Numbered from the stretch's first letter, positions 7,427-16,507 are shown. The stretch is DNA of 64,000 nucleotides from Nonomuraea helvata (GCF_039535785.1 NZ_BAAAXV010000012.1:248001-312000); one strand, 5' to 3'. The notes: generated from the letters alone by a model not told the origin. A program made the numbers and translations.

Positions 7427-8649
7427 CACGCTTTGGTGTTCTTCAGGGCGCTGCCCTTCTTCCACTGGGAGAACGGCATCTGCCAGAAGCCCCAGCCGTT
7501 GTTCCACTCCAGTTCGCGGGTGGTGCCGGTGATGTCGACGACGTCGCCGCGCTGGAAGTGGTCGTAGAACCAGCGGGCCTGGTCGGGGCGGGCGTTGACG
7601 CAGCCGTGGCTGACGTTGCGCACGCCTTGGGCCCACACGTTGTCCTTGGCGTGGACGTACTCGCCGGAGTTGGAGATGCGCACCGCGTGGTTGATCATGA
7701 CGTCGTAGTAGCCGGGGTCGCCCTTCTTGCGGCCGGGCGAGATCATGCGCACGGGGTTGCCGCGTTCCATGGTCAGGTGGACGCCGGAGGTGGTGGTGTA
7801 TTCGCGGGTGGTCGCCATGCCCGCACTGATGCGCATGGTCAGTACGCGTTTGCCGTCTCGGTAGACGTACATCATGTGCTTCTTGGTGTCGACCTTGCTG
7901 ATCTGCTTGGCGCCGATCTTGAGGGTGGCGGAGTAGTCCTTGACCCCGTACAGGCCCTTGCCGCCCTTGATGCCCTTGATGCGGGCGTTGAGCTTGACCT
8001 TCTGGTGGGCCGGCCAGTACTTGGCGGTGCGGTAGATGGCGACGGTGTCGTTGATCCAGCGCCAGGCGCCCGTGACCGGCTTCTCCGCCTCGACCTCCAG
8101 GGCGCGCTCGATGGTGGCCTTGCTGGAGACGGGCTGGTTGAAGGTGACGATGATGGGCGCGCCGACGCCGATCGTCTCACCCTTGGCGTTGGGGGTGACG
8201 TCGGCGATCTGCAGCTCACGTTCGGGCTTGACCGTGGTGAACGTGCTGGAGGCGGTGGTGGCGCCGGCCTTGGCCGAGACGGTGTAGCCGGTGGAGGGCT
8301 TCAGCGCCGTCTTGGAGACCCACTTGGTCTTGTCGGTGTTGAAGGCGCCCTCGACCTCCTCGCCGTCGGCCTCGACGGTCACGCTCTCCAGAGCGCCGCC
8401 GTCGGCGGTGACCACGACCTTCTTCTCAGGACTGACTTTGGAACTGCCCTCCGCGGGGCTGATCTTGACGGTCGGCGCCTGAGGGGTGGCGGACGTGGTG
8501 CCCTCGGGCGAGCCCCCTCCCCCTTGGGCGGCGCTGCCGCCGCCGCCGGATGAGCATGAAGCCGTCAACGTGGCCGCCGTGAGCAGCGCGACTGCGGTGG
8601 CGGGCTTCCTCCAAGCGGGCCTGACGTTCAACACTGTCCTTTCCCCCAT
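7426..8649 (-). CDS. L,D-transpeptidase lipoprotein (LdtMt2-like)
   Basis: Cell-wall cross-linking enzyme that makes 3-3 (mDAP-mDAP) peptide links or attaches proteins. The N-terminus is a lipoprotein signal with lipobox LTASC and a Gly/Ser linker. Next come two Ig-like modules (TVKISPAEGSSKVSPEKKVV and ITVTFNQPV-type strands near IIVTFNQPVSSKATIERAL). The C-terminal YkuD domain has the catalytic motif VSHGCVNARPDQA (Cys near residue 348) and the upstream His in EYVHAKDNVW. This domain order is that of mycobacterial LdtMt2. Start: ATG 8649 lacks a ribosome-binding site, whereas AAAGGA lies 5 nt before TTG 8631, so the true start may be 8631. Coupled to the GNAT gene. Confidence 0.92.
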   Translation of the reverse strand: MGERTVLNVRPAWRKPATAVALLTAATLTASCSSGGGGSAAQGGGGSPEGTTSATPQAPTVKISPAEGSSKVSPEKKVVVTADGGALESVTVEADGEEVEGAFNTDKTKWVSKTALKPSTGYTVSAKAGATTASSTFTTVKPERELQIADVTPNAKGETIGVGAPIIVTFNQPVSSKATIERALEVEAEKPVTGAWRWINDTVAIYRTAKYWPAHQKVKLNARIKGIKGGKGLYGVKDYSATLKIGAKQISKVDTKKHMMYVYRDGKRVLTMRISAGMATTREYTTTSGVHLTMERGNPVRMISPGRKKGDPGYYDVMINHAVRISNSGEYVHAKDNVWAQGVRNVSHGCVNARPDQARWFYDHFQRGDVVDITGTTRELEWNNGWGFWQMPFSQWKKGSALKNTKA

Positions 8650-8756
8650 AACACCAAACGCACCCCAAAAACCTTAATGCTCCTACCTGTAAGACGACGA
8701 AATAATTGGGGAAGTTCGGTCACATTTCAATCACTTGTGACTGAAAGAGGTTCTGG

Positions 8757-10961
8757 TCAGAGGCGGTGGGTCAGGCCCGTGTGCCGCCGCCCGGCCCCCT
8801 TGGTCCGTACGGCCTGCGCCAGGGCCCGGCGCGAGCCGACGATGACGACCAGCTTCTTGGCCCGGGTGATGGCGGTGTAGAGCAGGTTGCGCTGCAGCAT
8901 CATCCAGGCGCTGGTGGCCAGCGGGACGACCACGGCCGGGTACTCGCTGCCCTGGGAGCGGTGGATGGAGACGGCGTAGGCGTGGGCGAGCTCGTCGAGT
9001 TCGTCGAAGGCGTAGTCGACCGTCTCGTCCTCGTCGGTGACGACGCTCAGCTTGTGCTCGTCAGGCCGGATGTCGGTGACAATGCCGACGGTGCCGTTGA
9101 ACACCCCGGCGGCGCCCTTGTCGTAGTTGTTGCGCAGTTGGGTGACCTTGTCGCCGACGCGGAAGACGCGGCCCCCGTACCGGCGCTCCGGCATGCCCTC
9201 GCGGGCCGGGGTGAGGGCCTCCTGCAGGGCGATGTTGAGGGCGCCGGCGCCGGCGGCGCCGCGGTGCATGGGCGCCAGGACCTGCACGTCGCGGCGCGCG
9301 TCGAGGCCGAAGCGGCGGGGGATGCGGCGGGCGACGACGTCGACGGTCAGGGCGGCGATCTCCTCCGGCTCCTCGCACGGGAACAGGAAGAAGTCGTTCA
9401 TGCCCTGCAGGATCGGGTGGTGGCCGGTGTTGACGCGGTGGGCGTTGACGACGACGCCGGACTCCTGGGCCTGGCGGAAGATCTGCGTCAGCCGTACGCG
9501 CGGGATGTCCTCGGCGGCCAGCAGGTCTTTGAGCACCTCCCCCGCCCCGACCGAGGGCAGCTGGTCGACGTCGCCGACGAACAGCAGGTGCGCGCCCGGC
9601 GCGACGGCCTTGACGAGCTTGTTGGCCAGCAGCAGGTCGAGCATGGAGGCCTCGTCGACGACGACGAGGTCGGCCTCCAGGGGGTTGTCGCGGTCGAAGG
9701 TGGCCTCGCCGCCGGGCCGCAGCTGCAGCAGCCGGTGCACGGTGGTGGCCTCGTGGCCGGTCAGCTCGGACAGGCGTTTGGCGGCGCGGCCGGTGGGGGC
9801 GGCCAGGATGACCTTGGCGCGTTTGGCGCGGGCCAGCAGCACGATGGAGCGTACGGTGAAGCTCTTGCCGCAGCCCGGCCCGCCGGTCAGCACGGCCACC
9901 TTCTCCGTCAGCGCCAGGCGGACGGCCTGGCGCTGCTCGGCGGCCAGTTCGGCGCCGGTCTTGCCGTGCAGCCAGCTCTCGGCCCGCTCCCAGTCGACGT
10001 CGGCGAAGGCTTTGAGCCGGTCGTGGCCCGAGCGCAGCAGCGACAGCAGGCCGGAGGCGAGGGAGAGCTCGGCGCGGTGGAAGGGCGGCAGGTAGACGGC
10101 CGGCACGACGTTCTCGCCTGCCGGGACGGGCTCGCGTACGACGCCCTCGGCGGCGACGAGCTCCTCCAGGCAGGTGGTGACCAGCTCGGCGGGCACCTCG
10201 AGGATCTTGACGGCGTCGGCGACGAGGTTGGGGGCGGGCAGGTAGCAGTGGCCGTCGTCGGCGGCCTGCGACAGCGTGTAGCGCAGGCCCGCCTTGACGC
10301 GTTCGGGGCTGTCGTGCGGGATGCCGACGGCCTGGGCGATGGTGTCGGCCGTCTTGAATCCGATCCCCCACACGTCGTCGGCCAGCTGGTACGGCCGGGT
10401 CTTCACCACCGAGACCGACGATTCGCCGTACTGCTTGAAGATGCGCACCGCGATCGAGGTGGACACCCCGACACCCTGCAGGAAGATCATCACCTCTTTG
10501 ATGATCTTCTGTTCCTCCCAGGCGGCGGCGATCATCTTCGTCCGCTTGGGACCCAGGCCCGGCACCTCGACCAGGCGCTGCGGCTCCTGCTCGATGACCT
10601 CGAGGGTGTCGGTGCCGAAGTGGTCGACGATCCGCTCGGCCATCTTGGGGCCGATGCCCTTGATCAGCCCGGAGCCGAGGTAGCGGCGGATGCCCTGCAC
10701 GGTGGCCGGCAGGACGGTGGTGTAGGACCACACCTCGAACTGGCGGCCGTAGCGGGGATGGGAGCTCCAGCGGCCGAGCAGCCGCAGCGACTCGCCGACC
10801 TGCGCGCCCAGCAGCGGGCCGACGACGGTCAGCAGGTCGGGGCCGGAACGCTCGGTGGCCACGCGGGCGATGGTGTAGCCGGTCTCCTCGTTGGCGTAGG
10901 TGATGCGTTCAAGTACGGCCGAAAGCTCGGTGCCGGGGGCCTTGGCCGCACTGTCGCTCAC
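8757..10961 (-). CDS. recD2: RecD2-type ATP-dependent DNA helicase
   Basis: SF1B 5'-3' DNA helicase of the RecD2 class, acting without RecBC, 734 residues. Order of domains: N-terminal OB-like part (TGYTIARVATERSGPDLLTV), helix-hairpin-helix repeats (GLIKGIGPKMAERIVDHFG and VPGLGPKRTKMIAAAW), then the helicase core. Walker A is LTGGPGCGKSFTVRS near residue 358, Walker B is LVVVDEASMLD, and motif VI/UvrD-like C-terminus has VSIHRSQGSEYPAVV and LLYTAITRAKKLVVIVGSR. RecD2 proteins have been linked to replication-fork repair and mutation avoidance. The gene stands alone; downstream is the L,D-transpeptidase gene after about 100 nt. Confidence 0.95.
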   Translation of the reverse strand: MSDSAAKAPGTELSAVLERITYANEETGYTIARVATERSGPDLLTVVGPLLGAQVGESLRLLGRWSSHPRYGRQFEVWSYTTVLPATVQGIRRYLGSGLIKGIGPKMAERIVDHFGTDTLEVIEQEPQRLVEVPGLGPKRTKMIAAAWEEQKIIKEVMIFLQGVGVSTSIAVRIFKQYGESSVSVVKTRPYQLADDVWGIGFKTADTIAQAVGIPHDSPERVKAGLRYTLSQAADDGHCYLPAPNLVADAVKILEVPAELVTTCLEELVAAEGVVREPVPAGENVVPAVYLPPFHRAELSLASGLLSLLRSGHDRLKAFADVDWERAESWLHGKTGAELAAEQRQAVRLALTEKVAVLTGGPGCGKSFTVRSIVLLARAKRAKVILAAPTGRAAKRLSELTGHEATTVHRLLQLRPGGEATFDRDNPLEADLVVVDEASMLDLLLANKLVKAVAPGAHLLFVGDVDQLPSVGAGEVLKDLLAAEDIPRVRLTQIFRQAQESGVVVNAHRVNTGHHPILQGMNDFFLFPCEEPEEIAALTVDVVARRIPRRFGLDARRDVQVLAPMHRGAAGAGALNIALQEALTPAREGMPERRYGGRVFRVGDKVTQLRNNYDKGAAGVFNGTVGIVTDIRPDEHKLSVVTDEDETVDYAFDELDELAHAYAVSIHRSQGSEYPAVVVPLATSAWMMLQRNLLYTAITRAKKLVVIVGSRRALAQAVRTKGAGRRHTGLTHRL

Positions 10962-11194
10962 CGTTCACCTCTCCCGATGGACCGCTTCCCGGGTCAGAGT
11001 AGAGGAATCGCCGCTCATGGGCGCCTCGCGGGAGGCGCCGGGCTTGATCGTTACGAGGCGCCGTGATCGTCGGGCACGGTAGGCATGCGGGCCATCCTGG
11101 CTTGCCGGGCTCGAGTGCGACAACCGATCGGCCATATTGACGGGATTGATCGTGACTTTAAAACTTTTAGCGGTGCTTCGCAGTCAAAGCAGAC

Positions 11195-11686
11195 ATGATG
11201 AAGACGATGATCGGGGCCTCGCTCCTCGCCGGCTCCCTGCTTGTTTCCGGCTCCACCGCGGCGCTCGCCCAGACGAAGCCGACGCTTGGCCCCTACGGTT
11301 ACGGTGCGGTCAAGCTCGGCATGACGGTCAAGCAGGCCAAGGCGACGGGCGGCGTGGTCGAGAAGATGCCGGGCGGCGGCGGCTGCTCCGGCTGGGACCT
11401 GAAGAAGTTCCCCACTCCGAAGGACGCGGTCGGCATCTACATCTCGCCGCGCGTGGGGCTGGCCGCCATTTTCGCCGCGAAGGGCATGACGACCCCGGAA
11501 GGTATCAAGATCGGCTCCACCGCCAAGCAGGTGAAGGCGGCCTACCCACGCGTCAAGAAGGACTTCCACGGCTTCTACGTGACCACGGTCCCCGGCAACA
11601 AGAAGGCCTACTACAGCTTCGGCGTCACGCACGGCAAGGTCACCGAGTACGGCATCGCGCTCAGCAAGCAGGACTGCTTCAACTAG
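11195..11686 (+). CDS. secreted protein with two KQAK/KQVK repeat modules
   Basis: Secreted protein of 163 residues, unknown function. Signal peptide MMKTMIGASLLAGSLLVSGS with cleavage expected after ALAQ. The mature part contains two similar segments, VKLGMTVKQAKATG and IKIGSTAKQVKAAYP, each followed by a beta-rich stretch. This GxT/S..xV/A.xxxG pattern resembles the tandem modules of BLIP-like or SmpA-like small folds in secreted actinobacterial proteins; the resemblance is weak evidence. Two cysteines (GGCSGW and the C-terminal QDCFN) could form a disulfide. ATG 11198 is an alternative start. A strong hairpin follows the stop, so it is monocistronic. The upstream 233 nt (10962-11194) hold the two divergent promoters and nothing else recognised. 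Confidence 0.65.
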   Translation: MMKTMIGASLLAGSLLVSGSTAALAQTKPTLGPYGYGAVKLGMTVKQAKATGGVVEKMPGGGGCSGWDLKKFPTPKDAVGIYISPRVGLAAIFAAKGMTTPEGIKIGSTAKQVKAAYPRVKKDFHGFYVTTVPGNKKAYYSFGVTHGKVTEYGIALSKQDCFN

Positions 11687-11693
11687 GGCACGC

Positions 11694-11729
11694 CCGGCAT
11701 GGCGGCTCCGCGTGGGGCCGCCATGCCGG
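11694..11729 (+). terminator. perfect 13-bp hairpin terminator
   Basis: CCGGCATGGCGGC and its exact complement GCCGCCATGCCGG are separated by a 10-nt loop. The hairpin starts 8 nt after the stop codon of the secreted protein and also follows, on the other strand, the ProC-like gene ending at 11763, so it can serve both directions. No U-tract is present, as is common in actinobacteria. Confidence 0.8.
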
Positions 11730-11762
11730 ACATCGTCAACCGGCCGGTCCCGCTCGCCGGGG

Positions 11763-12527
11763 TTACGTCAGATCGGCCAGGAGGTCATCGAGAGCCTTGC
11801 CGAGGGCTTCGGAGTTGGCAGCGGTGAACCATGTGGTGCGGATGCGTTCGTTGTTCCCGTTCGGGGTCTCGTGGTCGGCCGCGAGCCGGTGCAGTGAGCG
11901 CGTCTCGTCGCCCAGAGCACGGCCGACGCCCTGGAAGAGGCTGCGAACGTAGCGGTCCGCCTCGTCGGAGGCGATGCCGTGACCGATGGCCCACGACGTG
12001 AGCGTGGCGAGGTACCGGTAGTGGGTGGTCAGCGTCCCCGTCAGCGCGGAGAACACGTTGAAGGCCGCCTCGTCCGCGACCGGGTGCGACCCGCCCAGGC
12101 GCTCGAACAGAGCGTCCACGACCGGGTGCGACGGGTACGTCACCGTGACCGAGCGGCGTTCCCGTACGGCGGGCAGGGGGATGGCCCGCACCAGCGGAGC
12201 ATCCGTGGCGAGCGTGCGGCGCAGGTCGTCGTCGCCGACCCCGGACATCACGTTCACCACGACCCTGTCGCCGTCCACCCTCAGCCCGGCCAGCGCCTCG
12301 TGCCGGTCCAGGCGGCGGACGGCGATGATCACCACCTCGGAGCGGTCCACCACCTCCTGGTTGTCGGCGCATACCTGCACGCCCTCGAAGCGCTCGGACA
12401 GCTCCGCGGCGGTGCGGGCTCCCCGCGGGGAGAGGAAAACCGCCGGCGACGGATCAGCCCCGTCACACAGGCCCGTCACGATGGCCCGGCCGATCTCGCC
12501 CACCCCGATGATGCCGATTCGCTGCAC
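11763..12527 (-). CDS. pyrroline-5-carboxylate reductase-like protein
   Basis: NAD(P)-dependent reductase of the ProC fold, 254 residues. The Rossmann motif is RIGIIGVGEIGRAIVTGL at the N-terminus, with VIIAVRR and VVNVMSGV in place of the usual VxLxVKP and xSxxAG blocks. The C-terminal dimerisation helices include AFNVFSALTGTLTTHYRYL. The canonical MPN motif reads IPLPAVRERRSV, so a substrate other than pyrroline-5-carboxylate is quite possible; it is ProC-like rather than certainly ProC. GTG 12527 is chosen because AAGGAG lies 9 nt upstream and the Rossmann strand starts directly. It follows the small membrane protein on the same strand after 76 nt. Confidence 0.72.
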   Translation of the reverse strand: MQRIGIIGVGEIGRAIVTGLCDGADPSPAVFLSPRGARTAAELSERFEGVQVCADNQEVVDRSEVVIIAVRRLDRHEALAGLRVDGDRVVVNVMSGVGDDDLRRTLATDAPLVRAIPLPAVRERRSVTVTYPSHPVVDALFERLGGSHPVADEAAFNVFSALTGTLTTHYRYLATLTSWAIGHGIASDEADRYVRSLFQGVGRALGDETRSLHRLAADHETPNGNNERIRTTWFTAANSEALGKALDDLLADLT

Positions 12528-12603
12528 TGTGTCTGCTCCTTGTCGTGCGTGGTGGCCCTGACCCATGGCGGCGTGGCCCGGCGACAGGCGACATGCCCGG
12601 CGC

Positions 12604-13047
12604 TCACCCCGGCCTTCTCCACAACAGCACGACCGCTGCGAGCCCGGCGGCGCACGGAAGGACCTGGAGCCAGCCCAGCAGCGGCGCAAGACCGACCTCG
12701 CCATTGGTGTCCCGGACGGTCAGAGCAGCGAACGCGACACAGATCGCGATCGCCAGGAGGCCGCCTGCCGGCCAGCGGGCCGAGCCCTTGCCCCTGCGGA
12801 CCACCCAGGCGGTGCCGAGCCAGCCGAACAGTCCCAGCGTCCCCACCACGGACAGGATCACCGTATACGCGGTGACGGCGCTGTCGATCTCTCCCGGCCC
12901 GTAGGCCGGGTAACCCGCCCGGACGTGATCGGCCAGGCCCGCCCGGTCGGCCAACGCCACGAGGGTGGCCGCCACCGTGAGCCCGGCGCCGGCGTACAGC
13001 GTTGCGAGAGCTCCGTGCTTCCCCGGTGTCGTTGCCGGCGTGGTCAT
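12604..13047 (-). CDS. four-helix membrane protein, unknown function
   Basis: Hypothetical 147-residue integral membrane protein. Four hydrophobic segments are visible: ALATLYAGAGLTVAATLVAL, VTAYTVILSVVGTLGLFGWL, WPAGGLLAIAICVAFAAL and LGWLQVLPCAAGLAAVVLL. An outward loop HVRAGYPAYGPGEIDSAVTA lies between helices 1 and 2. The pattern is common in actinobacterial genes of unknown role that are repressed by a divergent TetR gene, as here. The 112-bp gap to that TetR holds clear dyad sequences. Confidence 0.65.
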   Translation of the reverse strand: MTTPATTPGKHGALATLYAGAGLTVAATLVALADRAGLADHVRAGYPAYGPGEIDSAVTAYTVILSVVGTLGLFGWLGTAWVVRRGKGSARWPAGGLLAIAICVAFAALTVRDTNGEVGLAPLLGWLQVLPCAAGLAAVVLLWRRPG

Positions 13048-13084
13048 GGCGTGAGTCCTTCCCTAAGCGCGGATCGGCCGCTCC

Positions 13085-13138
13085 GATTCTTACAGCGTAT
13101 GTTTACCATGCCTCCACTATACTTACGACGTAAGAATC
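13085..13138. promoter_or_regulatory. TetR operator region with nested dyads
   Basis: GATTCTTAC at 13085-13093 is the exact inverted copy of GTAAGAATC at 13130-13138. The second arm overlaps the perfect 13-bp palindrome CTTACGACGTAAG at 13122-13134. Both lie in the gap between the divergent membrane-protein and TetR genes, so two binding sites for the TetR protein are likely. Confidence 0.7.
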
Positions 13139-13159
13139 ATTGGCGGGAGAAAGGCCACC

Positions 13160-13801
13160 ATGTCCCCGAACCGCACCCGCGGCCAGAACGCCGGGCTGAC
13201 CCGCCAGGCCATCCTCCAGGCGGCCCTGACGCTGGCCGACCGCGACGGGCTGAAGGCGTTGTCGATGCGCCGCATCGGCCAGGAGCTCGGGGTCGAGGCC
13301 ATGTCCCTCTACCAGCACGTCGCCGGCAAGGACGCCTTGCTGGACGGGCTGGTGGAGCAGATCTTCGCGCAGGCCGCGCCACCGCTCGCCGAGGCGGCCT
13401 CATGGCAGGAGGGCCTGCGCGAGTACGCCCGCACGCTGCTGCGCGTCCTGCTCGCGCACCCGAACGTCATCCCCCTGGTGGTGAGCCGTCCCGCGATCAC
13501 GCCGCAGAACCACCGCCTCATGGAGAACGCCCTCCACACGCTGCGGGCTGCGGGACTGCCGCCGGAGCGGGCGTTGGACATGCTGTACGCCGTGACCGGG
13601 TTCGTCGTCGGCCACGTCGCCATCCTGGCCGGCGGGCGTGACGGGCACCTGCCGGCCACAGGGATGCAGGCGATACCGGAGCAGGACCTGCGGCAGACCC
13701 CGCTCCTGGCCCAGGCCACCCGATCCCGGCGTTCTTCCGGGTCCGACCCCCGCTTCGACTTCGCCCTCGAGGCCATGCTGCGCGGCTTCGACACACTCTG
13801 A
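13160..13801 (+). CDS. TetR/AcrR regulator with TetR_C_1-type domain
   Basis: Regulator of 213 residues resembling the tetracycline-repressor subgroup. The helix-turn-helix LTRQAILQAALTLADRDG and ALSMRRIGQELGVEAMSLYQ is followed by HVAGKDALLDGLVEQIF, the ordering seen in TetR with its C_1 domain. The ligand-binding half (LLRVLLAHPNVIPLVVSRPA, ALDMLYAVTGFVVGHVAIL) fits that class. AGAAAGG lies 9 nt before ATG 13160. It is divergent from the four-helix membrane protein, its probable target along with the ProC-like gene behind it. Confidence 0.87.
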   Translation: MSPNRTRGQNAGLTRQAILQAALTLADRDGLKALSMRRIGQELGVEAMSLYQHVAGKDALLDGLVEQIFAQAAPPLAEAASWQEGLREYARTLLRVLLAHPNVIPLVVSRPAITPQNHRLMENALHTLRAAGLPPERALDMLYAVTGFVVGHVAILAGGRDGHLPATGMQAIPEQDLRQTPLLAQATRSRRSSGSDPRFDFALEAMLRGFDTL

Positions 13802-13982
13802 CCGCGCCCGGTACGGCGATCCGGCCGCGACGCCACATCGCGGGCACAGGCGGCGTTCGACCTCATCGGCGTCACGAGTGACATCGTCGCCAGCGGGATC
13901 GGCGGCGTCTGTGACAGGACGGGGCGCCGGGGATGGCGCATTGACGGCTGGGCCCCACGCCAAGGCCCGGACAGTCGTCTCT

Positions 13983-15023
13983 TCAGTCCAGGTCGGACAT
14001 GTCGAGCACGAAGCGGTAGTGGACGTCGTTTCGCCGGAGGCGGTCGAGCGCCGTGTCCACCTGTGACGAGGGGAGAACTTCGACGTCGGCGGCGATGCCG
14101 TTGTCGGCGCAGAACTGGAGCATCTCGGCTGTCGCGGGGCGGCCTCCGCTGCCCCCGGAACTGAGCTGTTTGCGGCCCACGAGCAGGTCCATGGCCTCGA
14201 CGGTGACCGGGCCCAGATATCCGAGGAGGCTGAGGGTGCCGTCCATCGCCACCAACTTCAGGTACGGGGCGAGGTCGTGGGGCGCGGAGATGGTGTCGAT
14301 GACGACGTCGAAGGTGTCGCGTGCCGCGGCCATCCGCTGGGTGTCCGTGGAGGCGATGAGGTCGTGAGCGCCGAGTCGGTGGGCGTCTTCGCGCTTGTCC
14401 TGCGTGCGGCTGATGACGGTCGTGGTGGCGCCGAGCGCCACGGCCATCTTGACCGCAAGGTGACCCAGGCCGCCGAGCCCGGCCACGGCGACACGGCTGC
14501 CGGAGCCCACGCCGAGGGAGCGTAGGGGTTCCCAGACGGTGACGCCGGCGCACAGCAGCGGGGCGGCTGCGGCCGGGTCGAGGCCGGAGGGAAGCGGGTA
14601 GGCGAATGTGTCGCGCACGACGTACTCGCGGGAGTAGCCGCCCAGGGTGGTCGACCCGTCCAGCCGATCGGTGCCGCCGTAGGTCAGGGTCGGGAAGGAG
14701 CGGCAGAAATTCTCCTGTCCGGCTTCGCACATGGCGCACACGCCGCAGGAGTCGACGATGTTGCCCACCGCGACGCGGTCACCGACCGAGAAGGCGGTCA
14801 CCTCGGGGCCGGTCTCGGTCACCACGCCGGTGAGTTCGTGACCGGGGACCAGGGGTGCTTTCGCGTGCTGGTCGTAGTCGTGCAGGGCGTGCAGATCGGT
14901 GTGGCACACGCCGCAGTAGTCGACCTGCACCGCGATGTCATCTGGGCGCAGGTCACGGCGCTTCAGCGATGTGCGCCGCAGCGTCATCGGGCCGGTCGCC
15001 TGCCATCCGGTGGTGGTGCGCAC
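13983..15023 (-). CDS. zinc-dependent alcohol dehydrogenase (cinnamyl-type)
   Basis: NAD(P)-dependent medium-chain alcohol dehydrogenase of 346 residues, close to the YjgB/AdhC/cinnamyl alcohol dehydrogenase group that reduces aldehydes. Catalytic zinc ligands are Cys in VDYCGVCHTDLHAL and His in VPGHELTGVV. The structural zinc site has four Cys in SCGVCAMCEAGQENFC. The coenzyme motif is VAGLGGLGHLAVKMA. GTG 15023 is chosen because AAGGAG precedes it by 7 nt and the conserved domain follows; longer in-frame starts run through the operator region. It is divergent from a TetR gene. Confidence 0.9.
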   Translation of the reverse strand: MRTTTGWQATGPMTLRRTSLKRRDLRPDDIAVQVDYCGVCHTDLHALHDYDQHAKAPLVPGHELTGVVTETGPEVTAFSVGDRVAVGNIVDSCGVCAMCEAGQENFCRSFPTLTYGGTDRLDGSTTLGGYSREYVVRDTFAYPLPSGLDPAAAAPLLCAGVTVWEPLRSLGVGSGSRVAVAGLGGLGHLAVKMAVALGATTTVISRTQDKREDAHRLGAHDLIASTDTQRMAAARDTFDVVIDTISAPHDLAPYLKLVAMDGTLSLLGYLGPVTVEAMDLLVGRKQLSSGGSGGRPATAEMLQFCADNGIAADVEVLPSSQVDTALDRLRRNDVHYRFVLDMSDLD

Positions 15024-15040
15024 AGGTGAACTCCTTAAAC

Positions 15041-15105
15041 AAACTGTTCGGTCTATTTCAGGGTAAGCGCGACCACACACCAAAACAAACAAACCATTCT
15101 GTTTG
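15041..15105. promoter_or_regulatory. two related operator-like sites
   Basis: CAAACCATTCTGTTTG at 15090-15105 has 5-bp inverted arms (CAAAC/GTTTG). On the minus strand this region reads ACCAAACAG..TTTGTTTG. A second site near 15036-15053 reads ACCGAACAG then TTTGTTTA on the minus strand, sharing both halves. One site abuts each of the divergent alcohol dehydrogenase and TetR genes. Confidence 0.55.
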
Positions 15106-15118
15106 GTAGGCTGATCCC

Positions 15119-15706
15119 ATGCCGGAACCGCCCCAGACCTCGCGAGGTGCCGCGACCTACCAGCGCATCCTGGACGCCGCCACCGAGGAGTTCGCTCAGC
15201 ACGGCATCGCCGGGGCGCGCATCGAACGCATCGTGACGGCAGCGCGCACCAACAAGGCGCAGCTCTACGCCTACTTCGGTGACAAGGAACGGCTCTTCGA
15301 CGCGATCTTCCTCGGCTCGCTGGAGCGCATCACCAACGTCGTCCCCATCGACGCCGACGACCTCGCGGACTGGGCCGTGCGCCTCTACGACGAATACCTG
15401 CGCCGCCCCGACCTCATCCGGCTGGCGACCTGGACCCGGCTGGAGCGCCGGCCTGCCGGGCACCTCGTCGAGACCCACCAGCACTACGACGACCGCAAGC
15501 TCGCGGCCATCGCCGAGGCCCAGGCCGCCGGGCGGGTCCGCGCAGGTGACCCGTTCGACATCATGGCCATGGTCATCGCCATGTCCATGGCGTGGTCACC
15601 GGTCAGCAACGTATACGCGGCCAGTAGCCAAGAGCCCGATGACGTACATGACCAGCGCCGCGCTCTGCTCCGCGACTGCGTCCGAAGGGCCACCGCGACC
15701 GGCTGA
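15119..15706 (+). CDS. TetR/AcrR family regulator
   Basis: Regulator of 195 residues. HTH: TYQRILDAATEEFAQHGIAG then RIERIVTAARTNKAQLYAYF with the following GDKERLFDAIFLGSLERI. The C-terminal part (YDEYLRRPDLIRLATWTRLE, then a helix with repeated Met-Ala around FDIMAMVIAMSMAW) matches TetR proteins of the TetR_C_17-like kind that sit next to dehydrogenases. It probably represses the divergent alcohol dehydrogenase and itself. The following 15707-15967 (about 260 nt) contains no gene that I recognise. Confidence 0.87.
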   Translation: MPEPPQTSRGAATYQRILDAATEEFAQHGIAGARIERIVTAARTNKAQLYAYFGDKERLFDAIFLGSLERITNVVPIDADDLADWAVRLYDEYLRRPDLIRLATWTRLERRPAGHLVETHQHYDDRKLAAIAEAQAAGRVRAGDPFDIMAMVIAMSMAWSPVSNVYAASSQEPDDVHDQRRALLRDCVRRATATG

Positions 15707-15967
15707 GGCGACCTTGCCCGGCAGGGCGAGGGTGACCGGCAGGGCCGCATGGCCTTGAACCGGGGTGTCACCTTGAGGAATTCGCCCGCCAAGCCATAGC
15801 CAAGTCGTTTTCAGGTCCTCGGAGTTCCGCTTCAGAGCGGTACAAGTCGCCTTCCTTACTGTCGTGCAGGCACTGAGAACAGCGCTTCCACCGGGAGCCG
15901 GTCTCAGAACCGGTCCTTCACAGGGCCGAACACGCTGCGATGACACTCGAGAGGAAAGGACGATCAG

Positions 15968-16507
15968 ATGGCCTTCAGCTTCGGCCGCGGTCCGGCGGCG
16001 GCGGCGATGACCGTGGCATTGGCATTGGTCTGTACGCCCACCGCTGCCAGGGCCGACGGGCCGGCGATCTCGGTGGAGGTGACTCCCACCGGTTCGGCGC
16101 GCTACTACGAGCCCTGCAGCGGCACGGAAGTCTGGGGAGTGGCCGCCGGCAGGGAGAGCCCCGACTTCGACAAGGGCAATTATCAGGTGTGCAACTATCC
16201 CAGCAGCGAGGTGGCGTTCAACCCGTGGGCGAATGGGCTGGGCACCGAGTACAACTCCATGGCGAGGGACCACATCATCGAGCAGTCCCATGGGGAGTGG
16301 TTTCCGCACAACATGCAGTCCAAATGCACGTACTGGATGCCCACGGGCCCGAACCGTTCGGCGCTGATCTCCGAGATCGTGCAGACGTACCAGGTCAAGC
16401 TGATCTACAAGTACCCCGACGGAAGCACCAAGATCGCCGACACCACTCAGGGGACGTATTCCGGCAACAAGAGCGTCACGTGGAACCCCGGCTGCTGGAC
16501 AAGATGA
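15968..16507 (+). CDS. secreted protein with four cysteines, unknown function
   Basis: Secreted protein of 179 residues with no recognised domain. Signal peptide: PAAAAMTVALALVCTPTAARA with cleavage after ARA. The mature chain of about 150 residues is rich in Tyr, Trp, Asn and Pro and has exactly four cysteines (EPCSG, QVCNY, SKCTY, PGCWTR), suggesting two disulfides. It also contains EYNSMARDHIIEQSHGEW and ends WNPGCWTR. GAGAGGAAAGGA lies upstream of the ATG. Its composition is typical of small exported actinobacterial proteins of unknown role. Downstream is gene debris. Confidence 0.65.
   Translation: MAFSFGRGPAAAAMTVALALVCTPTAARADGPAISVEVTPTGSARYYEPCSGTEVWGVAAGRESPDFDKGNYQVCNYPSSEVAFNPWANGLGTEYNSMARDHIIEQSHGEWFPHNMQSKCTYWMPTGPNRSALISEIVQTYQVKLIYKYPDGSTKIADTTQGTYSGNKSVTWNPGCWTR

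Noticed and set aside
9061..10731. Long minus-strand frame overlapping recD2
   Set aside because: Arg/Ala/Pro-rich shadow of recD2 without any recognisable motif.
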